A stretch of 64,000 nucleotides of DNA from Bacteroidota bacterium (GTDB taxonomy: Bacteria > Bacteroidota > Bacteroidia > Chitinophagales > Chitinophagaceae), in contig JAEWKC010000009.1 of the NCBI GenBank assembly GCA_023386235.1, forward strand, positions 121,192-185,191, read 5' to 3'. How positions within the stretch are numbered: the first letter of the stretch is position 1; the number at the start of each line of letters is the position of its first letter. A model generated the notes under the pieces. The model was not told where the DNA came from and did not search any database. It worked only from the letters and a program-made list of their open reading frames with translations. Of the stretch, positions 24,691 to 32,819 are shown in pieces. Both the position numbers and the translations under genes were made by a program.

Positions 24691-25116
24691 TTAAAACTTT
24701 TTATTTTGTTGTGCAGGGTCTGCGTAAGCGCTTTCCACGCCATCGCTCCATAATTCTTCCAATTTGTAATATCCTCTGATATTGGGAAGCATTATGTGTA
24801 CTACTACATTTACATAATCAAGGATAATCCAGTTCAGCGCATCGTAACCTTCTACTTTAAAAGGGCTTTCTTTGCATTTTTCTTTTACCCGTTCCTGTAC
24901 GTGATCGCCAATGGCTTTGACTTGTGTAGTGCTCGAAGCTTCGCAAATAATAAAGAAATCGCCAACTGATTCTTCAATTTTTCTTAAATCCAGTGAGAGA
25001 ATATTTTCGCCTTTCTTTTCCTGAATGGCAGCTACTATCACTTTTAGGATTTTGGCATTTTTAGCGAGCTTTTTGTATTTTGTACGCTCTTGCGTTTCGA
25101 TTTTTTGTTTACCCAA
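24691..25116 (-). CDS. rsfS: Ribosomal silencing factor RsfS
   Basis: A 141-residue protein of the Iojap/RsfS family, which binds ribosomal protein L14 and blocks subunit joining when nutrients run low. Core motifs are VGDFFIICEASSTTQVKAIGDHVQERVKE and NWIILDYVNVVVHIMLPNIRGYYKLEELW. The N-terminal 20 residues are lysine-rich. It is the first gene of the rsfS-ftsH pair and diverges from birA. Confidence 0.94.
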   Translation of the reverse strand: MGKQKIETQERTKYKKLAKNAKILKVIVAAIQEKKGENILSLDLRKIEESVGDFFIICEASSTTQVKAIGDHVQERVKEKCKESPFKVEGYDALNWIILDYVNVVVHIMLPNIRGYYKLEELWSDGVESAYADPAQQNKKF

Positions 25117-25247
25117 AAAAGTTTCTTTTTCTTTTTACTGTTAAATAAATTTTTTCCGTTAAAAATACGCAGTTAATTAAGTTGCAATTAGTAAAAAACG
25201 GCGTAAAATCTTATCTTCGCAAATGTAACAATCTTTTCATTAAATTA

Positions 25248-25994
25248 ATGCAAATATTAAGCCGACATTTAACGATTTTAGACGAAACAGACAGCTCCAA
25301 CAACTATGCCATGAGAATGATAGATGACAGCGCTGCACAACATGGCGACGCCTGGCTGGCATTGCATCAAACAGCAGGAAAGGGACAAAGAGGCAAAAAA
25401 TGGCAAAGTGAAAAAGGTAAAAATATATTGCTCTCCATTGCTTTAAGGCTTGATACCATTGTAACAGAACAGTTTTACCTTTCAGCAGCAATGGCTTTGG
25501 CTGCCCGCAATTTCTTCTCCCGGCACGTGTATACAGATGAGAAAGTTAAGTTAAAGTGGCCAAACGATATTTTTTGGGGTGACATAAAGGCAGGAGGTAT
25601 GCTGATTGAGAATAAAATAATCGGACAAAAATGGGATTGGGCGGTAGTAGGTTTTGGAATAAATATTAACCAGGAAGATTTTGACCAGCACTTTCCTAAA
25701 AAGGCGGTATCTCTTAAAATGATTAGAGGCGTTGATTTTGACATAGCAGAGCTTGCAGAAGAATTGTATACCGACGTAGAGAAATACTACACGTTGTTTG
25801 AGCAGGAGGAATACCAAAAATTACTCAACGAATACAACAATTACCTGTACAAAAAAGGACAAACCGTGCGCTTTAAGAAAAACAATATCAGCTTCGACGG
25901 AGAAGTTATCGGCGTAAATAATACAGGTAAATTAATGATAAAGACTTCCATGCTGGAAGAGTTTGATTTTGGAGAAATTGAATGGGAAGTTTAA
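25248..25994 (+). CDS. birA: Biotin-[acetyl-CoA-carboxylase] ligase
   Basis: Activates biotin as biotinyl-AMP and attaches it to the carboxylase carrier protein. It has 248 residues from the ATG at 25248; an in-frame upstream codon (25182) is less likely because TATCTTCG, a near-consensus -7 box, lies between them at about 25212-25219. Motifs are LDETDSSNNYAMRM, the biotin-binding QTAGKGQRGKKWQSEKGKN, KWPNDIFWGDIKAGGMLIE and VGFGININQ. There is no N-terminal helix-turn-helix, so this is a class I enzyme without repressor function. The last domain (TVRFKKNNISFDGEVIGVN) is the SH3-like C-terminal part. Confidence 0.94.
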   Translation: MQILSRHLTILDETDSSNNYAMRMIDDSAAQHGDAWLALHQTAGKGQRGKKWQSEKGKNILLSIALRLDTIVTEQFYLSAAMALAARNFFSRHVYTDEKVKLKWPNDIFWGDIKAGGMLIENKIIGQKWDWAVVGFGININQEDFDQHFPKKAVSLKMIRGVDFDIAELAEELYTDVEKYYTLFEQEEYQKLLNEYNNYLYKKGQTVRFKKNNISFDGEVIGVNNTGKLMIKTSMLEEFDFGEIEWEV

Positions 25995-26004
25995 TAAATT
26001 TGAT

Positions 26005-26646
26005 ATGATTACAATTCAGAGTTTTACTTTTAGTCCTTTTCAGGAGAACACTTATATTTTAGCCGATGATAAAGGCAGCGCGATAATTATTGACCCGGGT
26101 ATGTATTTTACCGCCGAAAAAGAACGCATGGAACAGGAAATTATGCGAAAGGGCTGGGAGGTTGAAAAAATAGTGAATACCCATTGCCATATTGATCATA
26201 TATTTTCCGTAGAATGGGCACACCACAAATATGGTGTAAACATCGCCATTCATCCCGATGAAAAAAAACTTTTGGACAATGGAACAGAAATGGCGGAAAA
26301 ATTTGGTTTGAGCTTTGAAAAATATACGGGATTAATTGAATTTTTTAAAGAGGGCAATTCAATACAGGTAGGAGATGAAACACTGGTAGTGATAGAAGCG
26401 CCGGGGCATTCGCCGGGTGGCGTGTGTTTCTACAACCCGGCACAGAAGATATTAATTGCCGGCGATGTATTGTTCAAAGAAAGTATAGGAAGAACCGACC
26501 TGCCGGGCGGAAATCACGAACAACTTATTTCAAACATTCAAAATAAAATTTATACACTGCCTGACGATGTAGTGGTATATGCCGGTCACGGCCCATCGAC
26601 AACTATAGGCCATGAAAAGAAAAACAATCCTTTTGTGCAGGCATAA
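26005..26646 (+). CDS. Glyoxalase II-like metallo-beta-lactamase hydrolase
   Basis: A 213-residue metallo-hydrolase of the hydroxyacylglutathione-hydrolase-like group. The sequence opens QSFTFSPFQENTYILAD, then DPGMYF, then the metal motif THCHIDHIFSV (HxHxDH), APGHSPGGVCFY, GDVLFKESIGRTDLPGG and the late ligand YAGHGPSTTIGHEK. This pattern is that of the short cytosolic thioester hydrolase-like enzymes widespread in bacteria; the exact substrate is not fixed by sequence. I start at the ATG 26005, 10 bases after the birA stop, so it is probably in one operon with birA. Confidence 0.9.
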   Translation: MITIQSFTFSPFQENTYILADDKGSAIIIDPGMYFTAEKERMEQEIMRKGWEVEKIVNTHCHIDHIFSVEWAHHKYGVNIAIHPDEKKLLDNGTEMAEKFGLSFEKYTGLIEFFKEGNSIQVGDETLVVIEAPGHSPGGVCFYNPAQKILIAGDVLFKESIGRTDLPGGNHEQLISNIQNKIYTLPDDVVVYAGHGPSTTIGHEKKNNPFVQA

Positions 26647-26673
26647 TATTCTTTAAGTTTAAAAAAAATAATA

Positions 26674-27840
26674 ATGAAGCATTTTTTTGTATTAGCTATG
26701 GCAGCTTTTTTAATGATAAGCTGTGGCAATAATAAAGGTGGTAAGTTTACCATCACGGGTAAATTAGAAAACCTGTCGGCCACCAATATAGCGCTTGATA
26801 TTTTATCCTTGGAAAACAGCAATCCAATGTCGGTAGATACCGCTACAGTTGCAGCTGACGGCACTTTTAAGTTGGAAGGAAATGCCGGGGAAGAAAAAAT
26901 CTATAGAATTGTAATAGACGGAAGCGATAGCAAGCAATGGATTTTTATAAATGACGACAAGGATATGGAAGTAACATTGAATGGGGCAGACCTGTTTCGC
27001 TCAAAAGCAACCGGCTCTAAGGCTACGCAGGAGCTTTATACTTTTATGGACGAATACAATGCAAAAGATTCTTTGCTGATGAATGATTTTAGTAAGTTAG
27101 ATGAATTGCAGAAAAAAGGCAATCTTACGGCTTCTGAAGACAGCCTCGCGGCGGCTATTATGCAGGGAAGAGATACAAGAGTTGCCGACCTGAATAACAG
27201 CGTAATTCAATTTGTGAAAAATGCCGAAAGCCCCGCGGGTGTATACTTTGCGCTGTCTGCTTTAGGAGTAAGGAGCATAGAACCAAAGCAACTGGAGCAA
27301 CTGGCAAAACAGGCTTCTGCTAAATTTAAAAGCAGCAAAGATTTGCAAAACCTGTCTAATCTTATAAGCACGCAGGTAGCGGCAATGAATAATAATATTG
27401 CAGGCGGTTCGGGTGCTTACGCGTTAATGAACCAACAGGCACCTGACTTAACCATGCAGACTCCTGACGGCAAATCAATGAAAATTTCAGACTTTAAAGG
27501 AAAATATGTATTGGTAGATTTTTGGGCAAGCTGGTGCGGACCCTGCCGTGCAGAGAATCCGAATGTGGTAGCTGCCTATAACCAATTTAAAGATAAAAAC
27601 TTTACTATTTTAGGAGTATCGCTCGATAAAGAAAAAGACGCATGGCAAAAAGCTATTAAAGACGACAATCTTACCTGGAGCCATATGAGCGACCTCAAGT
27701 TTTGGGAGTCGGCAGCTGTACCGGCTTACAGGTTTGAAGGCATACCTTTCAATGTGTTGTTAGATCCACAGGGAAAAATCATTGCAAGCGATTTAAGAGG
27801 CAGCGCGTTAAGCGCCAAATTAGGCGAGGTATTACAATAA
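26674..27840 (+). CDS. TlpA-type thiol-disulfide oxidoreductase lipoprotein with DUF4369-like domain
   Basis: A 388-residue lipoprotein (MKHFFVLAMAAFLMISC, lipobox MISC). An N-terminal beta domain (about 25-125; FTITGKLENLSATNIALDIL) fits DUF4369. A helical middle (130-240) follows, then a C-terminal thioredoxin domain from about 252 (APDLTMQTPDGKSMKISDFKGKYVLVDFWAS), with active site WCGPC and GIPFNVLLDPQGKII. This three-part build is typical of Bacteroidota periplasmic disulfide reductases. It precedes folD by 11 bases. Confidence 0.92.
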   Translation: MKHFFVLAMAAFLMISCGNNKGGKFTITGKLENLSATNIALDILSLENSNPMSVDTATVAADGTFKLEGNAGEEKIYRIVIDGSDSKQWIFINDDKDMEVTLNGADLFRSKATGSKATQELYTFMDEYNAKDSLLMNDFSKLDELQKKGNLTASEDSLAAAIMQGRDTRVADLNNSVIQFVKNAESPAGVYFALSALGVRSIEPKQLEQLAKQASAKFKSSKDLQNLSNLISTQVAAMNNNIAGGSGAYALMNQQAPDLTMQTPDGKSMKISDFKGKYVLVDFWASWCGPCRAENPNVVAAYNQFKDKNFTILGVSLDKEKDAWQKAIKDDNLTWSHMSDLKFWESAAVPAYRFEGIPFNVLLDPQGKIIASDLRGSALSAKLGEVLQ

Positions 27841-27851
27841 ATAAATTTCCA

Positions 27852-28733
27852 ATGCAAATTTTAGACGGTAAATCAGCTTCAAAAGCGGTAAAAGAACAAC
27901 TAAAAAAAGAAGTCGATAAAATAGTAGCAAGTGGCAATAGAGCGCCACACTTGGCGGTGATACTTGTAGGGAATAACGGTGCCAGCGAAACCTACGTGAC
28001 CAGCAAACAAAAGTCATGTGCAGAAATAGGCATGACCTCTACTTTGCTTCGCTTTGAAGCAACTATCTCCCAAGACGCTTTGTTGCAGGAAATTGAAAAA
28101 GTTAACAACAATGAAGCTATTGACGGATTGCTTGTGCAGTTGCCCTTGCCTGAGCATATCAACGAACAAAAAGTAATTGAAGCCATCAATCCCGCAAAAG
28201 ATGTGGATGGTTTTCATCCTATCAGCGCCGGCAATTTAATGCTGGGCATGCCCACTTTTATACCGGCCACACCATACGGCATAGTTTTGATGTTGCAGCA
28301 TTATGGTATAGAAATAGCCGGCAAGCACGCGGTAATTGTAGGCCGCAGCAATATTGTGGGCCGACCCATGAGCATCTTACTTAGCAATAATTCAGCTTAC
28401 GGCAACTGTACCGTTACATTGTGTCACAGCCGTACAAAAAACCTGAAAGAAATGTGCCTGCAGGGCGATATTTTGGTGGCTGCATTAGGCAAGCCGGAAT
28501 TTGTAAAAGCAGATATGGTGAAGGAAGGTGCTATTGTGATAGATGTAGGCATCACGCGCGTGGATGATACTTCTGCAAAACGTGGTTACAAGATAAAAGG
28601 CGATGTTGCCTATGATGAAGTAGCTCCCAAAACTTCTTATATTACCCCTGTGCCCGGCGGCGTGGGACTAATGACCATCGCGGGCTTGCTTAAGAATACT
28701 TTGGCGGCGTATAAGAATAGAGTAGCTCTGTAA
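27852..28733 (+). CDS. folD: Bifunctional methylenetetrahydrofolate dehydrogenase/cyclohydrolase
   Basis: Interconverts 5,10-methylene-, methenyl- and 10-formyl-tetrahydrofolate in one-carbon metabolism. It has 293 residues. Motifs are the catalytic ETYVTSKQKSCAEIG (tyrosine and lysine of the YxxxK site), DGLLVQLPLPEHI, VDGFHPISAGNL, the NADP loop VIVGRSNIVGRPM, and PVPGGVGLMTIAGLLKNT. It follows the TlpA gene closely. Confidence 0.97.
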   Translation: MQILDGKSASKAVKEQLKKEVDKIVASGNRAPHLAVILVGNNGASETYVTSKQKSCAEIGMTSTLLRFEATISQDALLQEIEKVNNNEAIDGLLVQLPLPEHINEQKVIEAINPAKDVDGFHPISAGNLMLGMPTFIPATPYGIVLMLQHYGIEIAGKHAVIVGRSNIVGRPMSILLSNNSAYGNCTVTLCHSRTKNLKEMCLQGDILVAALGKPEFVKADMVKEGAIVIDVGITRVDDTSAKRGYKIKGDVAYDEVAPKTSYITPVPGGVGLMTIAGLLKNTLAAYKNRVAL

Positions 28734-28750
28734 AAAAATCTCTTTCATCC

Positions 28751-29230
28751 GTGATAATCATCAGACAAATACAACGATCAGATAACGAAAAGCTTGCAGC
28801 CATTATCCGTTCGGCATTTGTTGAGTATGATGCGCCGCAAACAGGCACTGTTTACTCCGATGCTGCTACAGATGATTTGTTCGCGTTGTTTCAAAATGAA
28901 AAATCTGTATTGTGGGTAGCGGAAGAACATGGAAAAATATCAGGTTGCGGCGGTGTCTATCATACGGCAGGCTTGCCGGATGATTGCGCGGAACTGGTAA
29001 AGCTTTATCTGGATAAAGCCGCGAGAGGCAAAGGCATCGGGAAGCAATTAATGAATAAATGTATAGAATCGGCTAAATTGTTAGGCTATCAATCTTTGTA
29101 TATAGAAAGTCTGCCACATTTTTCTAATGCGGTAAATATGTATGAAAGAGCAGGATTTACGCACCTTTCAGCACCTCTGGGTCAATCCGGGCATACATCC
29201 TGCAATGTGTGGATGTATAAAGAATTGTAG
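28751..29230 (+). CDS. GNAT-family N-acetyltransferase
   Basis: A 159-residue acetyltransferase starting at a GTG (28751), 17 bases after folD. The acetyl-CoA loop is KLYLDKAARGKGIGKQLMNK (R-G-x-G-x-G type), and the N-terminus IIIRQIQRSDNEKLAAIIR is typical. The C-terminal strand has YERAGFTHLSAPLGQSGH. The acceptor is unknown; family members modify amino acids, small amines or protein N-termini. Confidence 0.88.
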   Translation: MIIIRQIQRSDNEKLAAIIRSAFVEYDAPQTGTVYSDAATDDLFALFQNEKSVLWVAEEHGKISGCGGVYHTAGLPDDCAELVKLYLDKAARGKGIGKQLMNKCIESAKLLGYQSLYIESLPHFSNAVNMYERAGFTHLSAPLGQSGHTSCNVWMYKEL

Positions 29231-29259
29231 TTATCCGCAACGAGCAATTTTATTTCTTT

Positions 29260-29267
29260 TATCTTTG
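29260..29267 (+). promoter_or_regulatory. Putative -7 box (TATCTTTG) of queE
   Basis: TATCTTTG is an exact TAnnTTTG match 22 bases before the queE ATG. It is the same octamer as the boxes at 57285-57292, 59241-59248 and 59727-59734. Confidence 0.5.
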
Positions 29268-29289
29268 CGTTTCTAAATTTTTTTAATTA

Positions 29290-29928
29290 ATGCATTTTAG
29301 TGATACAGATAAATATGATGTATTACCGGTGATGGAATCTTTCTACACCATTCAGGGAGAAGGATTTTATCAGGGGCACACTGCTTACTTTATCAGGCTG
29401 GGAGGCTGTGATGTAGGCTGTCACTGGTGCGATGTGAAAGAAAGCTGGGACGCTGCGGCGCATCCTGAATTTTCAGTAGAAGCCATAGCAGAAAAAGCTT
29501 TGCAGGAAACAGGGGGCAGCGCGCAAAATATCATCGCCGTTATTACCGGTGGTGAACCTTTGATGTACAATCTGGATGCGCTCACAAATACCTTGCATAA
29601 TAAAGGATTCACTATAAATATAGAAACATCCGGCGCGCACCCTTTCAGTGGGAACATTGACTGGGTATGCCTTTCGCCAAAAAAATTTAAAGAACCTTTG
29701 CCGGAGATTTTGGAAAAGGCCGATGAACTGAAAATAATTGTTTACAACAAATCAGATTTTGCCTGGGGAGAAAAATACGCCGCAAGGGTAAGAGATAATT
29801 GTAAATTATATTTTCAGCCGGAATGGAGCGTAAAAGAAAAAATGACACCGTTGATAATTGATTATATCAAACAAAACCCTCAATGGGAAATAAGCCTGCA
29901 GGTGCATAAATATATGAATATCCCTTAG
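29290..29928 (+). CDS. queE: 7-carboxy-7-deazaguanine synthase
   Basis: Radical SAM enzyme that converts 6-carboxytetrahydropterin to 7-carboxy-7-deazaguanine on the way to queuosine. It has 212 residues. The iron-sulfur motif is CDVGCHWCD (C-X3-C-X2-C) at about residues 38-45, preceded by YTIQGEGFYQGHTAYFIRLGG. ITGGEPLM and INIETSGAHPF are SAM and substrate motifs, and the end QVHKYMNIP is family-typical. The other queuosine genes are not nearby. Confidence 0.94.
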   Translation: MHFSDTDKYDVLPVMESFYTIQGEGFYQGHTAYFIRLGGCDVGCHWCDVKESWDAAAHPEFSVEAIAEKALQETGGSAQNIIAVITGGEPLMYNLDALTNTLHNKGFTINIETSGAHPFSGNIDWVCLSPKKFKEPLPEILEKADELKIIVYNKSDFAWGEKYAARVRDNCKLYFQPEWSVKEKMTPLIIDYIKQNPQWEISLQVHKYMNIP

Positions 29929-29942
29929 TCTTTGCAAGGGAT

Positions 29943-30116
29943 TTATTCTTTTCTTTCTACAAGTAAAGCATATACAAGCAAAGCCGCTACAACAGACCCA
30001 AAGAAAGCAAAGCTCCTGTTTACGTCAAATACCGATATTAGTACATAATGAATTGCGCCAATCACCAAGCCTATGATGATGTATGGATAAAATGAGTTGC
30101 TCGAAAATTTTTTCAT
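29943..30116 (-). CDS. Small two-helix membrane protein, unknown
   Basis: A 57-residue open frame starting at the ATG at 30116 and ending in TAA. It begins MKKFSSNSFYPYIIIGLVIG and encodes two hydrophobic stretches, at about 10-29 (YPYIIIGLVIGAIHYVLISV) and 34-53 (SFAFFGSVVAALLVYALLVE), with a short charged end (RKE). A start lysine pair, hairpin topology and a plausible stop suggest a genuine small membrane protein. It lies convergent to queE, with its stop 15 bases beyond the queE stop. Nothing else in the window resembles it. I assign no function. Confidence 0.65.
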   Translation of the reverse strand: MKKFSSNSFYPYIIIGLVIGAIHYVLISVFDVNRSFAFFGSVVAALLVYALLVERKE

Positions 30117-30251
30117 GTGTATTAAAAACGGAATTAGTACAAAATAAAAATAACTTTATTACGAATAAAAATTATTTGCAAATGTAATCATTATTTGTTC
30201 TGATAGGTAATGTTTATGAGTAATATCATCTTTAACGCAAAAGTAAAAAAC

Positions 30252-30259
30252 TAATTTTG
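30252..30259 (+). promoter_or_regulatory. Putative -7 box (TAATTTTG) of the OFA transporter
   Basis: TAATTTTG fits TAnnTTTG and lies 20 bases before the ATG at 30280. No clear -33 TTG is seen at the usual distance. Confidence 0.4.
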
Positions 30260-30279
30260 CAGCAATAAAAAATTATCAG

Positions 30280-31542
30280 ATGCAAACAAATAACAGGTGG
30301 CTGATAGCCATTATGGGTACTGTTTTACAGTTAGGGTTGGGTACTGTATACGCGTGGAGTTTTTTTCAAAATCCAATTGCTGAGGCGTATAGCTGGAGCA
30401 ACTCGCAAGTGGCATGGGCATTCAGCATTGCTATATTCATGTTGGGTATATCTGCGGCGTGGGGCGGTACGGTTATGCCTAAGTTCGGTCCGAAAAAATT
30501 AGCAATCATCGGAGGGCTATTGTATGCGTCAGGATATTTTATTGCATCTTTTGCTTTGGCGCAGCACAATCTTTTATTGCTCTATCTTGGCTTTGGAGTT
30601 GTAGGAGGTATCGGTCTTGGTTTGGCGTATGTAACACCGGTTACAACCGCTTCTAAATGGTTTCCTGACAAGCAGGGATTGGTGACAGGTATGGTAGTAA
30701 TGGGTTTTGGTTTGGGCGCAGTGCTGATGTCTAAAATACTGGCTCCTGTATTTATGCGAATGACAGAAAATGATATGGGTAAAGTATTTCTCTACATAGG
30801 TTTTACCATGTTGATATTACTTCCTGCTGCGGCTGCTTTCCTTCGTTTTCCTGACGGGGAAAAACAAAATAAAAATACAGATAATCCCGCTGCGAAACCA
30901 CCGGTGAAAAACGCGCTGTTCTCCAGGCAGTTTATTATAATGTGGCTGATATTTATGTTTAATGTGGTAGCCGGTATGATATTTATTTCTTTTCAATCGC
31001 CTTTGTTGCAGGATTTGCTGCGGTTGCGTATACCTGAAGGAATAGATATTCAATCGCCGGAAACGGTAGCACATCTGGCTTCTGCTGGCGCTACATTGAT
31101 CGCACTCAGTTCGCTATGCAATGGACTGGGCAGATTTGTTTGGGGAGCGGCGTCAGATAAAATTGGGCGTATTCAAACTTTCAGAATATTATTAGGCGCA
31201 CAGGCTATAGTATTTTTAATATTGATTTTTCTTAAGCAGCCTGTTATTTTTTCGGTATTGGTATGCTTTGTATTGTTGTGCTACGGAGGAGGTTTTGGCG
31301 TGGTGCCTTCATTTGTAAAGGATGTATTCGGTACAAAGCTAATGCCCGTAGTGTACGGCGCTATACTTACCGCATGGGGAGTAGGAGGCATTATAGGCCC
31401 GCAAATAGTAGCTTTTATGAAAGATAATTATGGCGATAAAGCCGGCGTTTATTCTTTCGCGATAGGTTTGATAATTCTGTTGGCCGGTTTTATATTATCA
31501 TTGATTTTTAAAAAGAATGAAAAGTTTGTATCGGGTGAATAA
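30280..31542 (+). CDS. OFA-family MFS transporter
   Basis: A 420-residue integral membrane protein with about 12 helices and the two-halves MFS layout separated by a hydrophilic loop near 192-210 (GEKQNKNTDNPAAKPPVKN). The start LGLGTVYAWSFFQNPIAEAYSWSNSQVAWAF is the signature of the oxalate:formate antiporter (OFA) family, and GRFVWGAASDKIGR is the MFS A-like motif of the second half. Substrates of OFA members vary (oxalate/formate, other monocarboxylates), and no oxalate genes are nearby. A role as carboxylate importer or antiporter is inferred only. Confidence 0.88.
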   Translation: MQTNNRWLIAIMGTVLQLGLGTVYAWSFFQNPIAEAYSWSNSQVAWAFSIAIFMLGISAAWGGTVMPKFGPKKLAIIGGLLYASGYFIASFALAQHNLLLLYLGFGVVGGIGLGLAYVTPVTTASKWFPDKQGLVTGMVVMGFGLGAVLMSKILAPVFMRMTENDMGKVFLYIGFTMLILLPAAAAFLRFPDGEKQNKNTDNPAAKPPVKNALFSRQFIIMWLIFMFNVVAGMIFISFQSPLLQDLLRLRIPEGIDIQSPETVAHLASAGATLIALSSLCNGLGRFVWGAASDKIGRIQTFRILLGAQAIVFLILIFLKQPVIFSVLVCFVLLCYGGGFGVVPSFVKDVFGTKLMPVVYGAILTAWGVGGIIGPQIVAFMKDNYGDKAGVYSFAIGLIILLAGFILSLIFKKNEKFVSGE

Positions 31543-31588
31543 ATCATAATACCATTTTATTCGGCTTGAATTTTGACAATTGTTTTTT

Positions 31589-32773
31589 ATGTGGCTACAA
31601 CCTCAATATCAAGATACAAAAGAGTTTCAAACCTTTTGGAAGCAGGGCAACGGCAAAGAACTGATAGACATGTCTGGTGCACAGGTTTCATTAGAAGGTT
31701 TTGATGAATATGCGCATTTGTATTACGAAGCAGATACATTGGGCGACTTAGCTGTAAAGGATTTATTTTTTACAATGCCGTTTACAGAAGCATATAAACG
31801 CATAGAAAACTACGCTGTACACGGAATAGATGATACAGTCGATGTGCCGGAAAGCGTAAGAAATTTATTTATGCAAATGCAGACACAACCTGATTGGTTA
31901 AATACCCCTTTGCTGCAAGCAGGCGCTGAACTGTGCATGAGATCCGGGTTAAACGCGCTGGTGGTACTAAGAGATTTTACTTTAATGGGCGGATACGATT
32001 ATGCCTACCTGAACAAGCCTTTGATATTTACAGGCGCTTTGAAGAAAGGTGCTGTAAAAAGATTAACCGATACGCTGGATTTTTGGGTGAATGTTACGCG
32101 CGTAAATGCTTTGCAGATACACGCCAAAGGATATGAATTTTGTGCTAAGACCAGGATGATTCATTCTTATTCAAGATTGATGATTTTAGAGAAGATGAAA
32201 AACTGGAATACAAAACAATGGGGCTTGCCCGTTAACTCCTGGGATATGATAGCCACCTACATCGGCTTTAGTCTCACGTTTTGTTTAGGATTAAAAAAGT
32301 TAGGAATGGAAATCTCTGAAGAAGAGGAATTGGGATTGTTTCATTTGTGGAAATATGTAGGCTACCTGATAGGAATACCTGCCGAATACATTCCTGATAA
32401 TGCAAGAGAAGCTACCGAGCAATTTTACTTATGGTCTTCTATTCAGCCCTCTTCCGATGTGGATTCTGTAATGCTGGCAAAGTCCTTACTGAATGAAAAT
32501 TTAGAATCGACAATTTATAAAAGAATGTACATGCGCAAAAGACTGCGTTATCTGCATATATGCTGCAACTGGTTTTTACTGGATGCGGAAACAAATAAAA
32601 GACTGCAAATACCGGATGTAAGTTTTAAAAATGCTTTTCCGAAGTTATTGATAATGCGCAACAAAAGAACGAAGAGTCAAAGCCGGAATAAGCAAGTAAT
32701 GAAAGGAGATAAAGCCCAGCAAAAAGTACTGAATGATTATCTTATTCATTCTCCGCGAAATACACACGGGTAG
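31589..32773 (+). CDS. MpaB-like DUF2236 oxygenase-family protein
   Basis: A 394-residue helical protein without a signal peptide, matching DUF2236 (oxygenase MpaB family, related to latex-clearing protein). Conserved elements are the RLTDTLDFWVNVTRVNALQI region, KTRMIHSYSRLMILEK (the histidine expected to bind haem lies in RMIHS) and a WGLPVNSWDMIATYIGFS segment. I start at the ATG 31589; an in-frame TTG nine bases upstream adds only MFF. Related proteins are haem-dependent oxygenases or of unknown activity. The substrate is unknown, and rubber cleavage should not be assumed. Confidence 0.83.
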   Translation: MWLQPQYQDTKEFQTFWKQGNGKELIDMSGAQVSLEGFDEYAHLYYEADTLGDLAVKDLFFTMPFTEAYKRIENYAVHGIDDTVDVPESVRNLFMQMQTQPDWLNTPLLQAGAELCMRSGLNALVVLRDFTLMGGYDYAYLNKPLIFTGALKKGAVKRLTDTLDFWVNVTRVNALQIHAKGYEFCAKTRMIHSYSRLMILEKMKNWNTKQWGLPVNSWDMIATYIGFSLTFCLGLKKLGMEISEEEELGLFHLWKYVGYLIGIPAEYIPDNAREATEQFYLWSSIQPSSDVDSVMLAKSLLNENLESTIYKRMYMRKRLRYLHICCNWFLLDAETNKRLQIPDVSFKNAFPKLLIMRNKRTKSQSRNKQVMKGDKAQQKVLNDYLIHSPRNTHG

Positions 32774-32819
32774 GCGATCGCAGATATCAATTCCGTGTGT
32801 ATGCTTCAAAAATAATTTC

